64,000 nucleotides of DNA from Promicromonospora sukumoe 327MFSha3.1 (GCF_000385135.1 NZ_ARQM01000012.1:62001-126000); one strand, 5' to 3'; shown: positions 33,701 to 43,177, numbered from the stretch's first letter. The notes: a model not told the origin generated them from the sequence alone. Translations and numbers: made by a program.

Positions 33701-34570
33701 ATGACCACACAGACCCTCCCCGGCGGCACCTTCACGCTCGCCGAAGACCTGACCGTCAACCGCGTCGGCTACGGCGCCATGCAGCTCGCCGGCCCCGGCG
33801 TCTTCGGGCCGCCCGCCGACCGCGCAGCGGCCGTCGCCGTCCTGCACGAGGCCGTCGCGCTCGGCGTCAACCACATCGACACCGCCGATTTCTACGGCCC
33901 GTACGTCACCAACGAGATCATCCGCGAGGCCCTGCACCCCTACGCCGCGGACCTGCACGTCGTCACCAAGGTGGGCGCGGTGCGCGACGCCGAGGGGCAC
34001 TGGGTGCTGGACCGCGAGCCCGGCCAGCTCCGGCGCCAGGTGGAGCAGAACCTGGAGCACCTCGGCCTGGACCAGCTCGACGTCGTCAACCTTCGGGTCG
34101 GCGGGTTCGGGGCGCCGGAGCCCGGGTCGCTCGCGCCGCAGTTCACCGCCCTGGCCGAGATGCGGGAGGAGGGCCTGATCAAGCACCTGGGCGTCAGCAC
34201 CGTCACCGCGGAGCAGGTCGCCGAGGCGCAGTCGATCGCACCGGTCGTGTGCGTGCAGAACATGTACAACATCGCCAACCGCGGCGACGACGCGTTGATC
34301 GACTCGCTGGCCGCGCAGGGCATCGCCTACGTGCCCTACTTCCCGCTGGGCGGCTTCTCGCCGCTGCAGTCGGCGGAGCTGGACGCCGTGGCCGCCCGGC
34401 TGGGCAGCACCCCGGCCGCCGTCGCGCAGGCGTGGCTGCTGCGGCGGTCGCCGAACATCCTGCTGATCCCGGGGACGTCGTCCGTGGCCCACCTGCGCGA
34501 GAACGTCGCCGTGGCCGACCTCGTCCTGCCCGACGACGAGGTCGCGGTGCTGGACTCGATCGGCGGCTGA
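33701..34570 (+). CDS. Aldo/keto reductase
   Basis: A 289-residue NADPH-dependent aldo/keto reductase. Visible family elements are RVGYGAMQLAGPG, the catalytic Asp/Tyr segment NHIDTADFYGPYVTNE, the catalytic Lys in HVVTKVGAVR, LRRQVEQNLEHLGLDQLDVVNLR, and the NADP-binding IPGTSSVAHLRENV near the end. It reduces an aldehyde or ketone in the cytoplasm; the substrate is unknown. It lies divergent from an MmyB-like regulator, a common pairing, and is followed by a strong terminator. No Shine-Dalgarno is clear before the ATG. Confidence 0.92.
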   Translation: MTTQTLPGGTFTLAEDLTVNRVGYGAMQLAGPGVFGPPADRAAAVAVLHEAVALGVNHIDTADFYGPYVTNEIIREALHPYAADLHVVTKVGAVRDAEGHWVLDREPGQLRRQVEQNLEHLGLDQLDVVNLRVGGFGAPEPGSLAPQFTALAEMREEGLIKHLGVSTVTAEQVAEAQSIAPVVCVQNMYNIANRGDDALIDSLAAQGIAYVPYFPLGGFSPLQSAELDAVAARLGSTPAAVAQAWLLRRSPNILLIPGTSSVAHLRENVAVADLVLPDDEVAVLDSIGG

Positions 34571-34584
34571 GGGAGCAAGCGCGT

Positions 34585-34621
34585 ACGGCGCCGGGCGGAC
34601 GCGAGGTCCGCCCGGCGCCGT
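34585..34621. terminator. Bidirectional terminator hairpin
   Basis: Perfect 16-bp stem (34585-34600 with 34606-34621) and 5-base loop GCGAG, between the convergent ends of the aldo/keto reductase and the chitinase. Confidence 0.8.
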
Positions 34622-34639
34622 CGTGCCTGCCCTGCCGCT

Positions 34640-35953
34640 CTACCGGCCCTGCAGGGCCCTGACGTTGTCGGCGAAGGTCCAGCCGCGCGACCCGTCCCAG
34701 TTGATCGACCAGGTCATGAGGCCCTTGAGCGCCCCGTTGTACGAGCCGTACGCCTGCGAGACCAGCGACGGCGCCATGTAGCCGCCGCCCGCGCCCTGCT
34801 GGGCGGGCAGGCCGGGCACCTGCTTCTCGTAGGGCACGCGGATCGTGGTGCCCTGGATGACGAGGCCGTCGTCCAGGCAGTCCGTCTGCGCCTGGAAGCC
34901 GGCCACCGTCCCGGCCGCGTACGAGTTGCCGGAGCAGTCGTACATCGAGCCGTTGTAGTACTGCATGTTGAGCCACCACAGGCGGCCGTTGTCGGCGTAC
35001 TTCTTGATGATCGGCAGGTAGGAGCCCCAGATCGAGCCGTAGGTGACGCTGCCGCCGGTCACGTAGGCGGTCTCGGGCGCCATCGTGAGGCCGAACCCGG
35101 CCGGCATCCCGGCGAGCACACCGTCGATGATCCGGATCAGGTTGGCCTGCGACGTCGAGAGCTGGCTGATGTTGCCGCTGCCCGTCAGGCCCGTCTCGAT
35201 GTCGATGTCGATGCCGTCGAAGTTGTGCTCGCGCAGGATCGGCACGATGGTCTCGACGAACCGGTCGGCGACGGCCTGCGAGGACAGGTCGATCCCGGCC
35301 GTCGCGCCACCGATCGACATGAGGATGGTCAGGCCCGCCTCCTTGGCGGCGCACATCTCCTCGGGGCTCGGCACCTGGACGCCGGAGTCCATGCCGTCCT
35401 CCCACAGCACCGTCCCGTCAGAGCGGATCACCGGGAACGCGAGGGTCGCCACGTTGTAGCCGTGCTGGGTGATGCGCGAGTCCGTGATCGGGATCCAGCC
35501 CATGCCGGGGTGCACGCCGTTGCTCGCGCCGTCCCAGTTCTCCCAGTAGCCCTGCAGCACCTTGCCCGACGGGCGCGGGCGCTGGCTGCAGTCCGTCGGC
35601 GTCGGCTCGGGGTCCGGGGTCGGGTCCGTGGGGTCGGGCGTCGGGTCGGTCGGGTCGGGGTCCGGCTGCGTGGCGCACGCGCCGTCGTCGGTCCAGAGGG
35701 TGGGCGTCGCGTCGGGGCTCCAGCCCGCGCCGACGTGCGCGGTGTGCGCCACGAGCGCCGTGTACGCCCGGCCGCGGTGGGTCACGTGGGCCCCGGCGGC
35801 GTACGTGCTGCCCTCCGTCCAGGCGGACGCCGCGCAGTCGGCCGCGGCAGCCTGCGCCACGGGCCCGGTCTGCGCCGCGACGACCGGTATGGCCAGTCCG
35901 GTGACGAGCAGGGCGGTGACGCCCGCCGCCAGGAACGATGTACGCCGTCTCAT
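34640..35953 (-). CDS. Secreted GH18 chitinase with CBM5/12 module
   Basis: A 437-residue exported chitinase. The start at 35953 has GGGAG upstream and begins a signal peptide (MRRRTSFLAAGVTALLVTGL). Residues about 40-90 form a chitin-binding CBM5/12 module with its aromatic pattern (AWTEGSTYAAGAHVTHRGRAYTALV). A Pro/Thr/Asp linker of PTDP repeats follows, then the GH18 domain, with catalytic motif DGIDIDIE in HNFDGIDIDIETG, SIGGA upstream and MQYYNG and MTWSINWDG downstream. This is a ChiC/ChiD-like bacterial family 18 type that cuts chitin internally. A perfect 8-bp inverted repeat stands upstream of the start as candidate operator. Confidence 0.93.
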   Translation of the reverse strand: MRRRTSFLAAGVTALLVTGLAIPVVAAQTGPVAQAAAADCAASAWTEGSTYAAGAHVTHRGRAYTALVAHTAHVGAGWSPDATPTLWTDDGACATQPDPDPTDPTPDPTDPTPDPEPTPTDCSQRPRPSGKVLQGYWENWDGASNGVHPGMGWIPITDSRITQHGYNVATLAFPVIRSDGTVLWEDGMDSGVQVPSPEEMCAAKEAGLTILMSIGGATAGIDLSSQAVADRFVETIVPILREHNFDGIDIDIETGLTGSGNISQLSTSQANLIRIIDGVLAGMPAGFGLTMAPETAYVTGGSVTYGSIWGSYLPIIKKYADNGRLWWLNMQYYNGSMYDCSGNSYAAGTVAGFQAQTDCLDDGLVIQGTTIRVPYEKQVPGLPAQQGAGGGYMAPSLVSQAYGSYNGALKGLMTWSINWDGSRGWTFADNVRALQGR

Positions 35954-35971
35954 GGCACTCCCTAGGGCCGT

Positions 35972-36001
35972 GGTATTTGTCAGGAACGCTAGCCAAATAC
36001 C
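35972..36001 (-). promoter_or_regulatory. Inverted repeat upstream of the chitinase
   Basis: GGTATTTG (35972-35979) and CAAATACC (35994-36001) are perfect 8-bp inverted arms 14 bases apart, in an AT-richer patch 18 bases before the start codon. It looks like an operator for a dimeric regulator. It does not match the DasR or TGGTCTAGACCA-type chitinase boxes I know. Confidence 0.5.
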
Positions 36002-36072
36002 GGACCCCCGGGGAATACGGGGAACCCACAACCCGACCACACGGCCGGGCCGGACGCTCACCCGCACCGACC

Positions 36073-36078
36073 TAGACT
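36073..36078 (+). promoter_or_regulatory. -10 box for leaderless PPOX mRNA
   Basis: TAGACT ends exactly six bases before the GTG start. No Shine-Dalgarno. Same hexamer and spacing as hisC and hisD. Confidence 0.65.
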
Positions 36079-36084
36079 CGCGAC

Positions 36085-36489
36085 GTGATCCGACTCAACC
36101 CCGAGCAGCTCGTCTTCGTCACCGAGCGCCACCTCGCGACCCTCACCACCCTGCGCCCCGACGGCACGCCGCACGTCGTCCCGGTCGCCTTCACCTGGGA
36201 CGCCGACGCCGGGGTCGCGCGCATCACCACCAACCGCTCGTCCTTCAAGGCGCGCCACTCCGCCCCGGGGCCCGACGGCGGCGAGCCGCGCGCCGCCCTG
36301 TGCCAGGTTTCCGGCGGCCGGTGGATCACGCTGGAGGGCACGATCGCCGTCAGCGAGGACACCGACGAGATCGCCGACGCCGTCGCGCGGTACGCGCGCC
36401 GCTACCGCCAGCTGCAGCCCAACCCGGAGCGGGTCGTGCTGCGCGTGACCGTGGACAAGGTGATGGCGTCGACGTACATGGCGTCCTGA
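36085..36489 (+). CDS. PPOX-class F420/FMN split-barrel oxidoreductase
   Basis: A 134-residue split-barrel protein of the pyridoxamine-phosphate-oxidase-like family. Landmarks are HLATLTTLRPDGTPHVVPVAFTWD, ITTNRSSFKARH, CQVSGGRWITLEGTI and RVVLRVTVDKVMAS. Actinobacterial members of this type mostly bind F420 (FDOR-B), some bind FMN or haem; the cofactor cannot be read with certainty. It begins with a GTG directly after a TAGACT -10 box, so it is probably leaderless. Its stop codon is one base from the stop of the convergent S4-domain gene. Confidence 0.85.
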   Translation: MIRLNPEQLVFVTERHLATLTTLRPDGTPHVVPVAFTWDADAGVARITTNRSSFKARHSAPGPDGGEPRAALCQVSGGRWITLEGTIAVSEDTDEIADAVARYARRYRQLQPNPERVVLRVTVDKVMASTYMAS

Positions 36490-36490
36490 G

Positions 36491-36730
36491 CTACCCGACC
36501 TTCGCTGATTCCTCACCGGCAGGCATCAGCACGCTCACCACGTCGCCGCGCACGAGCTGACGGCCGCGGCGGGTCTCGACCTCGCCGTTGACCCGCACCT
36601 CGCCGTCGGCGATCAGGTCGCGGGCCTGCGCGCCGTCCTCGGCGAGGTCGGCGAGCTTCAGGAACTGGCCGAGGCGGATGACCTCGTCACGGATCGGGAC
36701 CTCGGGAACGTTCGACTCAGAGTTGGACAC
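36491..36730 (-). CDS. Small S4-domain RNA-binding protein
   Basis: A 79-residue protein consisting almost wholly of an S4 RNA-binding domain: IRLGQFLKLADLAEDGAQARDLIADGEVRVNGEVETRRGRQL. Similar small proteins (YbcJ/RqcP/Hsp15 type) bind structured rRNA or act in ribosome quality control. The GTG start has no ribosome binding site and lies six bases after GACAAT, a -10-like hexamer, so a leaderless mRNA is likely. It shares a 39-base divergent promoter region with hisD and converges with the PPOX gene to within one base. Confidence 0.85.
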   Translation of the reverse strand: MSNSESNVPEVPIRDEVIRLGQFLKLADLAEDGAQARDLIADGEVRVNGEVETRRGRQLVRGDVVSVLMPAGEESAKVG

Positions 36731-36736
36731 CACAGC

Positions 36737-36763
36737 ATTGTCTCCCGCCCGTCGCCATAGACT
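36737..36763. promoter_or_regulatory. Back-to-back leaderless promoters, S4 gene and hisD
   Basis: The 39 bases between the two GTG starts hold GACAAT on the minus strand (36742-36737) and TAGACT on the plus strand (36758-36763), each six bases from its start codon. Their -35 regions must overlap, so the two genes probably share or compete for RNA polymerase. Confidence 0.55.
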
Positions 36764-36769
36764 GGCCGG

Positions 36770-38095
36770 GTGATCCAACGTATCGACCTGCGCGGCCGGT
36801 CCCTGGGCCGCCGCGCCCTCCTCGACGTCCTACCCCGTGCCGAGGTCGGAGTGGACGAGGCCGTCCATGCGGTCGAGCCGCTGCTGCGCCAGGTCCGCGA
36901 GGGCGGCGCCGCCGCCCTGCGCGAGATCGCGCTGCGGTTCGACGGGATCGCACCCGAGCACCTGCGGGTTCCCGCGAGCGCCCTGACCGACGCGCTGGAC
37001 AGCCTGACGCCGCTGGTCCGTTCCGGTCTGGAGGAGGCCATCCGCCGCGTGCGCCGGGTGCACGCCGAGCAGCTCCCGGCCAACCACGTCACCGAGCTCG
37101 CGCCGGGCGCCGTCGTGCGCCAGCGTTGGATCCCGGTCCAGCGGGTAGGCCTGTACGCGCCGGGCGGGCTCGCGGTCTACCCGTCGTCCGTGGTGATGAA
37201 CGTGGTCGCGGCGCAGGAGGCGGGCGTGCCCGGCCTCGCGGTCGCGTCCCCGCCGCAGAAGGACAACGGCGGCCTGCCGCACCCGACCATCCTGGCGGCG
37301 TGCGCCCTGCTGGGCGTCGACGAGGTCTACGCCGTGGGCGGCGCGCAGGCCGTGGCGATGTTCGCCTACGGCGCTGCGGGCAGCGCGGAGCAGGACGGCG
37401 AGACGCTGTGCGAGCCGGTCGACGTCATCACCGGCCCCGGCAACGTGTACGTCGCGGCGGCCAAGCGCCTGGTGCGCGGCATCGTCGGGATCGACTCCGA
37501 GGCGGGGCCCACGGAGATCGCCGTGCTCGCCGACGGCACCGCCGACGCCGGGCACGTGGCCCTCGACCTGATCAGCCAGGCCGAGCACGACCCGATGGCG
37601 GCGTCCGTGCTGGTCACCGACTCGGTGGAGCTCGCCTCCGCGGTCGAGGCCCGGGTGGTGGACCTCGCGTCGGCCACCAAGCACTCCACCCGCGTCGCGC
37701 GCGCCCTGGACGGCCTGCAGTCCGCGATCGTCCTGGTGGACGACGTCGACGCGGGGCTGGCCGTCGTGAACGCGTACGGCGCGGAGCACCTGGAGATCCA
37801 GACGGCCGACGCCGCCGCCGTGGCCGCGCGCGTGCACAGCGCGGGCGCGATCTTCGTGGGCCCGTGGTCGCCGGTGTCGCTGGGCGACTACATGGCCGGC
37901 TCCAACCACGTGCTGCCGACCGGGGGCACCGCCCACTTCGCGAGCGGCCTGGGCGTGCACGCCTTCCTCAAGTCGGTGCAGCAGATCGAGTACACGCGCG
38001 ACGCGCTCGAGGAGCTCGCCGACCGCATCGTCGCCGTCGCCAACGACGAGGACCTGCCCGCGCACGGCGAGGCCGTGCGCGGGCGGTTCCACTAG
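36770..38095 (+). CDS. hisD: Histidinol dehydrogenase
   Basis: A 441-residue enzyme that oxidises histidinol to histidine in two NAD-dependent steps. Landmarks are [111 protein letters not shown] and [15 protein letters not shown], which carry the zinc ligands and catalytic His and Glu. The GTG start lacks a ribosome binding site but stands six bases after TAGACT. It is separated from the hisC-hisB-hisH-priA operon by about 6.7 kb and lies on the opposite strand. It converges with the cupin gene, with 4 bases between the stops. Confidence 0.95.
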   Translation: MIQRIDLRGRSLGRRALLDVLPRAEVGVDEAVHAVEPLLRQVREGGAAALREIALRFDGIAPEHLRVPASALTDALDSLTPLVRSGLEEAIRRVRRVHAEQLPANHVTELAPGAVVRQRWIPVQRVGLYAPGGLAVYPSSVVMNVVAAQEAGVPGLAVASPPQKDNGGLPHPTILAACALLGVDEVYAVGGAQAVAMFAYGAAGSAEQDGETLCEPVDVITGPGNVYVAAAKRLVRGIVGIDSEAGPTEIAVLADGTADAGHVALDLISQAEHDPMAASVLVTDSVELASAVEARVVDLASATKHSTRVARALDGLQSAIVLVDDVDAGLAVVNAYGAEHLEIQTADAAAVAARVHSAGAIFVGPWSPVSLGDYMAGSNHVLPTGGTAHFASGLGVHAFLKSVQQIEYTRDALEELADRIVAVANDEDLPAHGEAVRGRFH

Positions 38096-38099
38096 CCGC

Positions 38100-38558
38100 T
38101 CAGGCCCCGGGGCGCGGCGCGCGCAGGTGCGCCCGCTCCGCGAGCTCCGACTCGGAGACCAGCTCCAGCATCGGCTTGCCCGGGGCGCACATCATCGTCA
38201 CCACGAACTCCGTGCGCGCGTCGTCCAGCGCGTTGCCGTCCTGGTAGTGGATGGCGTCGCCGCCCGGCTCCCAGAACGTGCCGCCGGCCTCGACGACCCG
38301 CTCGGGCTCGCCCTCCAGCTCGAACCGGACCGCGCCCTGGATGACGTACCCGAAGGCCGGCCCGGAGTGGCGGTGCGGCGGGGTGCCCGGGTCGCCCGGC
38401 TCCCACTCGACGTGGATCGTCATCGCCGAGGCGCCCTCGGGCACCGTGATCGGTTTCGCGTCCTGCAGCATCGTGGCCGCCGTCATCCAGCTCGCCACCG
38501 GTCCGGCCTGCTCTGCCGCCCCGTGCATGTGCTCGGCGTGGTCCTGTGTGTCGGTCAT
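38100..38558 (-). CDS. Cupin-domain protein
   Basis: A 152-residue single-cupin protein. The first cupin motif with metal-ligand histidines is PGDPGTPPHRHSGPAFGYVIQGAVRFELEG; the second, GGTFWEPGGDAIHYQDGNAL, supplies the third His. The C-terminus has PMLELVSESE. This layout matches small cupins that bind zinc, iron or manganese, including quercetinase-like and sugar-epimerase-like proteins; no specific activity can be assigned. The ATG at 38558 has AAGGGTG upstream and is preferred over an in-frame start much further out. The 20 or so N-terminal residues are His/Glu-rich. Confidence 0.82.
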   Translation of the reverse strand: MTDTQDHAEHMHGAAEQAGPVASWMTAATMLQDAKPITVPEGASAMTIHVEWEPGDPGTPPHRHSGPAFGYVIQGAVRFELEGEPERVVEAGGTFWEPGGDAIHYQDGNALDDARTEFVVTMMCAPGKPMLELVSESELAERAHLRAPRPGA

Positions 38559-38755
38559 GTGCCGCACCCTTCGTCGTCGTTTCCTTGTGACGAGATGTCG
38601 ACCGGGCGGCCGCCGGATCTGTGACCTGACCTGCGTCCTGATCTCGGACTGGGTGAATCCTGTACAGAAGCATTGACATTGCACCGGGCGGTAAGCGAGG
38701 AATGTCGCACAACTGCACGTGCTCGTTCCATCGCTGCCGTACCGAGGGAGCCGTA

Positions 38756-41700
38756 ATGTCAAACCGGTCCAGAACGCCCCTGCTCGCCGTGGCCGCGGTC
38801 ACGGCACTAGCGGCGGCGTTCACGCCCGCGGCCGCTGCCGTGACCCCAGCCGCCCCGCCGTCCGCGGACAAGGTGGACCCCCGCGACCGCCTCGCCGAGA
38901 ACCTCGTGCCGGCGGAGACCACCCCGCAGGCCGGGGTCGAGCGGGACGCCGGGATCCAGAAGCTCGCGCTCGGCCGCGGCAAGGCGGAGCGCACCTACCT
39001 GATCCGCCTGACCGACGCCGCCGTGCCCACCTACACCGGCGGTGTCGAGGGCCTGGCGTCCACGGCGCCCCGCGCGGGCCGGACGCTGGACCCGTCGACG
39101 GCGCGGGTGCGCGAGTACACGGAGTTCCTCGAGGCGGAGCAGGACGACTTCGTCACCCGCATGGAGCGGACGGTCGGCCACGACGTCGACGTGCCCTTCA
39201 CCTACCAGTACGCGGCCAACGGCCTGTCCGCCGTGCTGACCCCGGCGGAGGCACGGGAGATCGCGGGGGACCCCGCCGTCGCGCACATCGCGCTCGACAA
39301 GGAGCACGAGCTGCACACGGACGCGGGTCCCGCGTGGAGCAACGCCGACGCGCTGTGGAACGCCGTCGAGGAGCTCGACCTGCCGGAGGACTACAAGGGC
39401 GAGGGTGTCGTGATCGGCACCATCGACACCGGCATCCACCCCTCCAGCCCCTCGTTCGCCGAGACCGGTGACGACGGCTACACGCACACCAACCCGCTCG
39501 GCGCGGGCAACTACCTGGGCGTCTGCGACCCGGCGAACACCGACCAGTACGACCCCGACTTCCCCTGCAACGGCAAGCTCATCGGCGCCTACGGGTTCCT
39601 GAGCGCCGCCGACCGCAGCGCGCTGGACGAGGACGGCCACGGTTCGCACACGGCCTCCACCTCGGGCGGCAACGTGGTCGACGACGTGACGCCGACGGCG
39701 CCGGAGGGCACGAACCCGCCGACGTTCGACGTGTCCGGCGTCGCCCCGCACGCCAACGTGATCAGCTACCGCGGCTGCTGCACCACCGCGGGCCTGACGG
39801 CGTCGATCGACCAGGCCATCGCCGACGGCGTCGACGTCATCAACTACTCCATCGGCTCCTCGTCGCCGTCGGACCTGTGGAACGACTTCGACGCGCTCGG
39901 GTTCCTCAACGCGCGCGCCGCGGGCATCTTTGTCGCGACGTCGAACGGCAACGACGGTCCCGGGTTCGCGACGACGGGCTCCCCCGCTGACGCACCCTGG
40001 CTCACGTCGGTGGGCGCCTCGACGCACAACCGGCACATGCTCAACACCCTGGGCGACCTGACCAGCAGCGCCGGCGACCTGGCGGACCTGCGGGGCAAGT
40101 CCCTGACCGGCCCGCTGCCCGCAACGGGGATCATCGACGCGGGCTCCGTGGGCGACCCGCAGTGCACCACGACCACGGGCCACGAGGCGGACTACGCCGA
40201 CAAGATCGTGGTCTGCGCGCGCGGCGGCAACGGCCGCGTCGAGAAGTCCTCGAACGTCGCGGCGCAGGGCGCCACCGGCTTCGTGCTGACGAACGACGAG
40301 GTCAACGGCGGCTCCCTGCTCGGCGACGCGTTCGCCGTCCCGGGCGTGGCGATCAGCTTCGCCGACGGCGAGACCCTGCGCGACTGGCTCGCGGAGGGCT
40401 CGGACCACACCGGCACGATCGCCGGCACCACGTTCATCACGGACGACGAGCTGGGCGACACCATGTCCAGCTTCTCCTCGCGCGGCCCCAACCGGGCCGT
40501 CGACACGATCGTCCCGTCCATCACCGCACCCGGCGTCGACATCCTCGCCGCCTACGGCGTGGCCGACGGCGCGTACGACCACGTCGAGTACGGCATCATC
40601 TCGGGCACCTCGATGTCGAGCCCGCACGTGGCCGGCGCCGGCGCCCTGCTCACGCAGGCCCGCCCCAACTGGACCCCGGCGCAGCAGCAGTCCGCGCTCA
40701 TGACGACGGCGCGCACCACCGTCAAGGACTTCGACGGCTCGCCCGCCACCCCGTACGAGCAGGGCAGCGGCCACATGGACATCGGGGCCGCCGTGCAGGC
40801 AGCCCTGCTGTTCGACGAGACCGGCGCCAACTACCTGGCCGCCGACCCGGAGCAGGGCGGCGACCCCAGCACCCTGAACCTGCCGTCCTTCGCCGACACC
40901 CAGTGCCTCGCGAGCTGCTCCTGGGAGCGGACGGCGGTCGCGCCGCCGTCGGCCCCCGCGGACGTCACCTGGACGGCGTCCGCCGTCTCCGACGACGGAC
41001 TCTCGCTGGACGTGGACCTGTCGACCGACACCGTCTCCCCCGGTGACTCGCTCGGCATCTCGGTCACGGCGGACGTCGACGGCGCCCCCGACGGCGAGAC
41101 GCTGTTCGGCCGCGTCACGCTCACCCCGAGCAACGACGACGTCCCCGCGGTGACCCTGCCGGTCGCCGTCGTCCCGTCCGGTGCGATCCTGCCGAACGAG
41201 ATCGACGTGACCACGCGCCGGGACACCGGCTCGCAGGCCGTAACCGGCCTGAAGTCGATCGCGGTCAGCGACTTCACCGGCTCCGTGCGCGGCCTCGTCG
41301 AGGCCGACCTGCACGAGGGCTCGCTCAGCCAGGACCCGACGAACGCCGACGCGTTCGACGACCTGAGCAAGGTCGAGGTCACCACGCTGGAGGTGCCCGA
41401 GGACGCCACTCGGCTCGTGGCCGAGATCACTGCCGCCGAAGCGCCGGACCTCGACATGTTCGTGGGCACCGGGGACACGCCGAGCCCGGCGACCCAGGTG
41501 TGCGCCTCGACGACGTCGTCCGCCGCGGAGTACTGCGACGTGCCCGACCCGGAGGCCGGCACCTGGTGGGTGCTGGTCCAGAACTGGCAGGGCACCGACG
41601 ACCAGCCCGACGCCCACACGCTGGCGACCGCCGTGGTCCCGGCAGCGGACGGCGACAACGCCGGGGTGGCCGGGCCCGACGGCGAGGTGCCGGTGGGCGA

Positions 41701-43162
41701 GCCGTACGACGTGCGGCTGCACTGGAACCTGCCCACGGCCGCCGAGGGCGACCTGTTCTACGGCACCGCGGTGCTCGGCAGCTCGCCGGACAACCCGGGC
41801 GACATCGGCGAGATCCCGGTCCGCCTCTCCCGCATCGCCGACGACGTGACCAAGACGGCCTCGGTCGAGGAGGCCGGTCTCGGCGACACCATCGGGTACG
41901 ACATCACCGTCCAGCCGAACGCGACGCCCGAGGACCTCACCTACACGGTCACCGACACGGTGCCGGACGGGCTGACCGTCGACCCCGACTCGGTGACCGG
42001 TGACGGCGTCGTCGACGGGCAGACCATCACGTGGGAGGTCGACCTGCCCACGCTGGTGGGCGCGACGGGCTCCTACGAGGCGTCGACGCCGGCGGACTCG
42101 CCGCAGTGTGCGGCGGCGTCCCGCTTCGTGGACCTGGAGGCGGCGGGCGTCGGGCTCAGTTCGCTCGACGGCGACACGGTCGCGGTGAACGCGTTCGCGA
42201 ACATCGGCCCGTTCACGCACTACGGCGACGCCTACCCCGGCCTTACCGTGAGCGACGACGGTCTCGTCACGGTCACCGGTGGCTACGGTGGCCAGCCCTG
42301 GGAGCCTCAGGAGATCCCGGCGACGGCTGCCCCCAACGGTGTGATCGCACCGCTCTGGGCTGACTACTCGCTCTCCCAGGCGGATGGTCGAGGCGTTCGG
42401 CTCGCCACCTCGAACAACGAGGTCGCGGTGATCCAGTGGGACGACCCGTTCCCGTACGGCGCCGACCCCGCGGACCTGTCCAACTCGGTGGGCACCTTCC
42501 AGGCATGGGTCTACAAGAACGTCAGTGACACACGCCCGGAGATCCGGTTCGAGTACGGCGACGTCGGGGAGCTTCCGGCGTCCGCCACGATCGGGGTCGA
42601 GAACCTGGCGGGCACGCACGGTACCGCCGTGGTGAACAAGGGGAACCCGGCCGACGCCATCGCGGACGGCGCCACCATCTGCTTCGACTACGTGGCGCCC
42701 GACGTCGACCCGGTCACCCTGTCGTACGACGTCACGGTGGACCAGGACGCCGTCACCGGCACGTACACCAACTCCGCGGAGCACGTCACGGACAACCCGT
42801 TCGACGAGCCGGCCGTGGCCACGGTCGACGTCGACGTGACGGGTGTGCCGGACATCCCGGCGTGGGACCGCAAGACGATCTACACCGCCGGTGACGAGGT
42901 CCTCCACGACGGCTCCGTGTGGGTCGCGCAGTGGTGGACCAAGGGCGAGAAGCCGGGCGCCTCGCCGTGGGGCCCTTGGTCCGAGGTCGGGGCCGACGTC
43001 GTCTGCGGCGACGACACCTACCAGGCCTGGACGAACTCGTGGATCTACACCGGCGGCGAGACCGTCGAGCACGAGGGCAAGCTCTGGCGGGCCAAGTGGT
43101 GGACGCGCAACCAGGAGCCGGGCATCCCGTGGGGCCCCTGGGAGAAGGTGGGCACCTGCTGA
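38756..43162 (+). CDS. Secreted subtilase with DUF11-like and twin CBM5/12 modules
   Basis: A 1468-residue exported S8 protease. The ATG at 38756 is chosen for its GAGGGAG site and the signal peptide that follows (MSNRSRTPLLAVAAVTAL); an in-frame ATG 18 codons earlier lacks both. After an I9-type propeptide comes the catalytic domain with Asp224 (IGTIDTGIHPSSPSF), His295 (DGHGSHTAST) and Ser619 (SGTSMSSPHVAGAGALL), interrupted by a PA domain (about residues 430-560). Beta-sandwich domains follow, one like DUF11 (about 1030-1110). The C-terminus has two CBM5/12 chitin-binding modules, each with WWT and PWGPW. It would be targeted to chitin, for example fungal cell walls or arthropod remains. 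Confidence 0.9.
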   Translation: MSNRSRTPLLAVAAVTALAAAFTPAAAAVTPAAPPSADKVDPRDRLAENLVPAETTPQAGVERDAGIQKLALGRGKAERTYLIRLTDAAVPTYTGGVEGLASTAPRAGRTLDPSTARVREYTEFLEAEQDDFVTRMERTVGHDVDVPFTYQYAANGLSAVLTPAEAREIAGDPAVAHIALDKEHELHTDAGPAWSNADALWNAVEELDLPEDYKGEGVVIGTIDTGIHPSSPSFAETGDDGYTHTNPLGAGNYLGVCDPANTDQYDPDFPCNGKLIGAYGFLSAADRSALDEDGHGSHTASTSGGNVVDDVTPTAPEGTNPPTFDVSGVAPHANVISYRGCCTTAGLTASIDQAIADGVDVINYSIGSSSPSDLWNDFDALGFLNARAAGIFVATSNGNDGPGFATTGSPADAPWLTSVGASTHNRHMLNTLGDLTSSAGDLADLRGKSLTGPLPATGIIDAGSVGDPQCTTTTGHEADYADKIVVCARGGNGRVEKSSNVAAQGATGFVLTNDEVNGGSLLGDAFAVPGVAISFADGETLRDWLAEGSDHTGTIAGTTFITDDELGDTMSSFSSRGPNRAVDTIVPSITAPGVDILAAYGVADGAYDHVEYGIISGTSMSSPHVAGAGALLTQARPNWTPAQQQSALMTTARTTVKDFDGSPATPYEQGSGHMDIGAAVQAALLFDETGANYLAADPEQGGDPSTLNLPSFADTQCLASCSWERTAVAPPSAPADVTWTASAVSDDGLSLDVDLSTDTVSPGDSLGISVTADVDGAPDGETLFGRVTLTPSNDDVPAVTLPVAVVPSGAILPNEIDVTTRRDTGSQAVTGLKSIAVSDFTGSVRGLVEADLHEGSLSQDPTNADAFDDLSKVEVTTLEVPEDATRLVAEITAAEAPDLDMFVGTGDTPSPATQVCASTTSSAAEYCDVPDPEAGTWWVLVQNWQGTDDQPDAHTLATAVVPAADGDNAGVAGPDGEVPVGEPYDVRLHWNLPTAAEGDLFYGTAVLGSSPDNPGDIGEIPVRLSRIADDVTKTASVEEAGLGDTIGYDITVQPNATPEDLTYTVTDTVPDGLTVDPDSVTGDGVVDGQTITWEVDLPTLVGATGSYEASTPADSPQCAAASRFVDLEAAGVGLSSLDGDTVAVNAFANIGPFTHYGDAYPGLTVSDDGLVTVTGGYGGQPWEPQEIPATAAPNGVIAPLWADYSLSQADGRGVRLATSNNEVAVIQWDDPFPYGADPADLSNSVGTFQAWVYKNVSDTRPEIRFEYGDVGELPASATIGVENLAGTHGTAVVNKGNPADAIADGATICFDYVAPDVDPVTLSYDVTVDQDAVTGTYTNSAEHVTDNPFDEPAVATVDVDVTGVPDIPAWDRKTIYTAGDEVLHDGSVWVAQWWTKGEKPGASPWGPWSEVGADVVCGDDTYQAWTNSWIYTGGETVEHEGKLWRAKWWTRNQEPGIPWGPWEKVGTC

Positions 43163-43177
43163 CGTAGGCCGTCCGTA

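Noticed and set aside
38702-38755. Possible Cys-containing leader (MSHNCTCSFHRC) before the subtilase
   Set aside because: It is in frame with the subtilase and has no stop codon before the main ATG, so it is not an independent leader. It lacks a ribosome binding site, whereas the downstream ATG has a good one.
38807-43072. A minus-strand ORF of over 1400 codons antisense to the subtilase
   Set aside because: Composition is Arg/Val/Gly/His-rich shadow of the subtilase, which is supported by its signal peptide, catalytic triad and domains.
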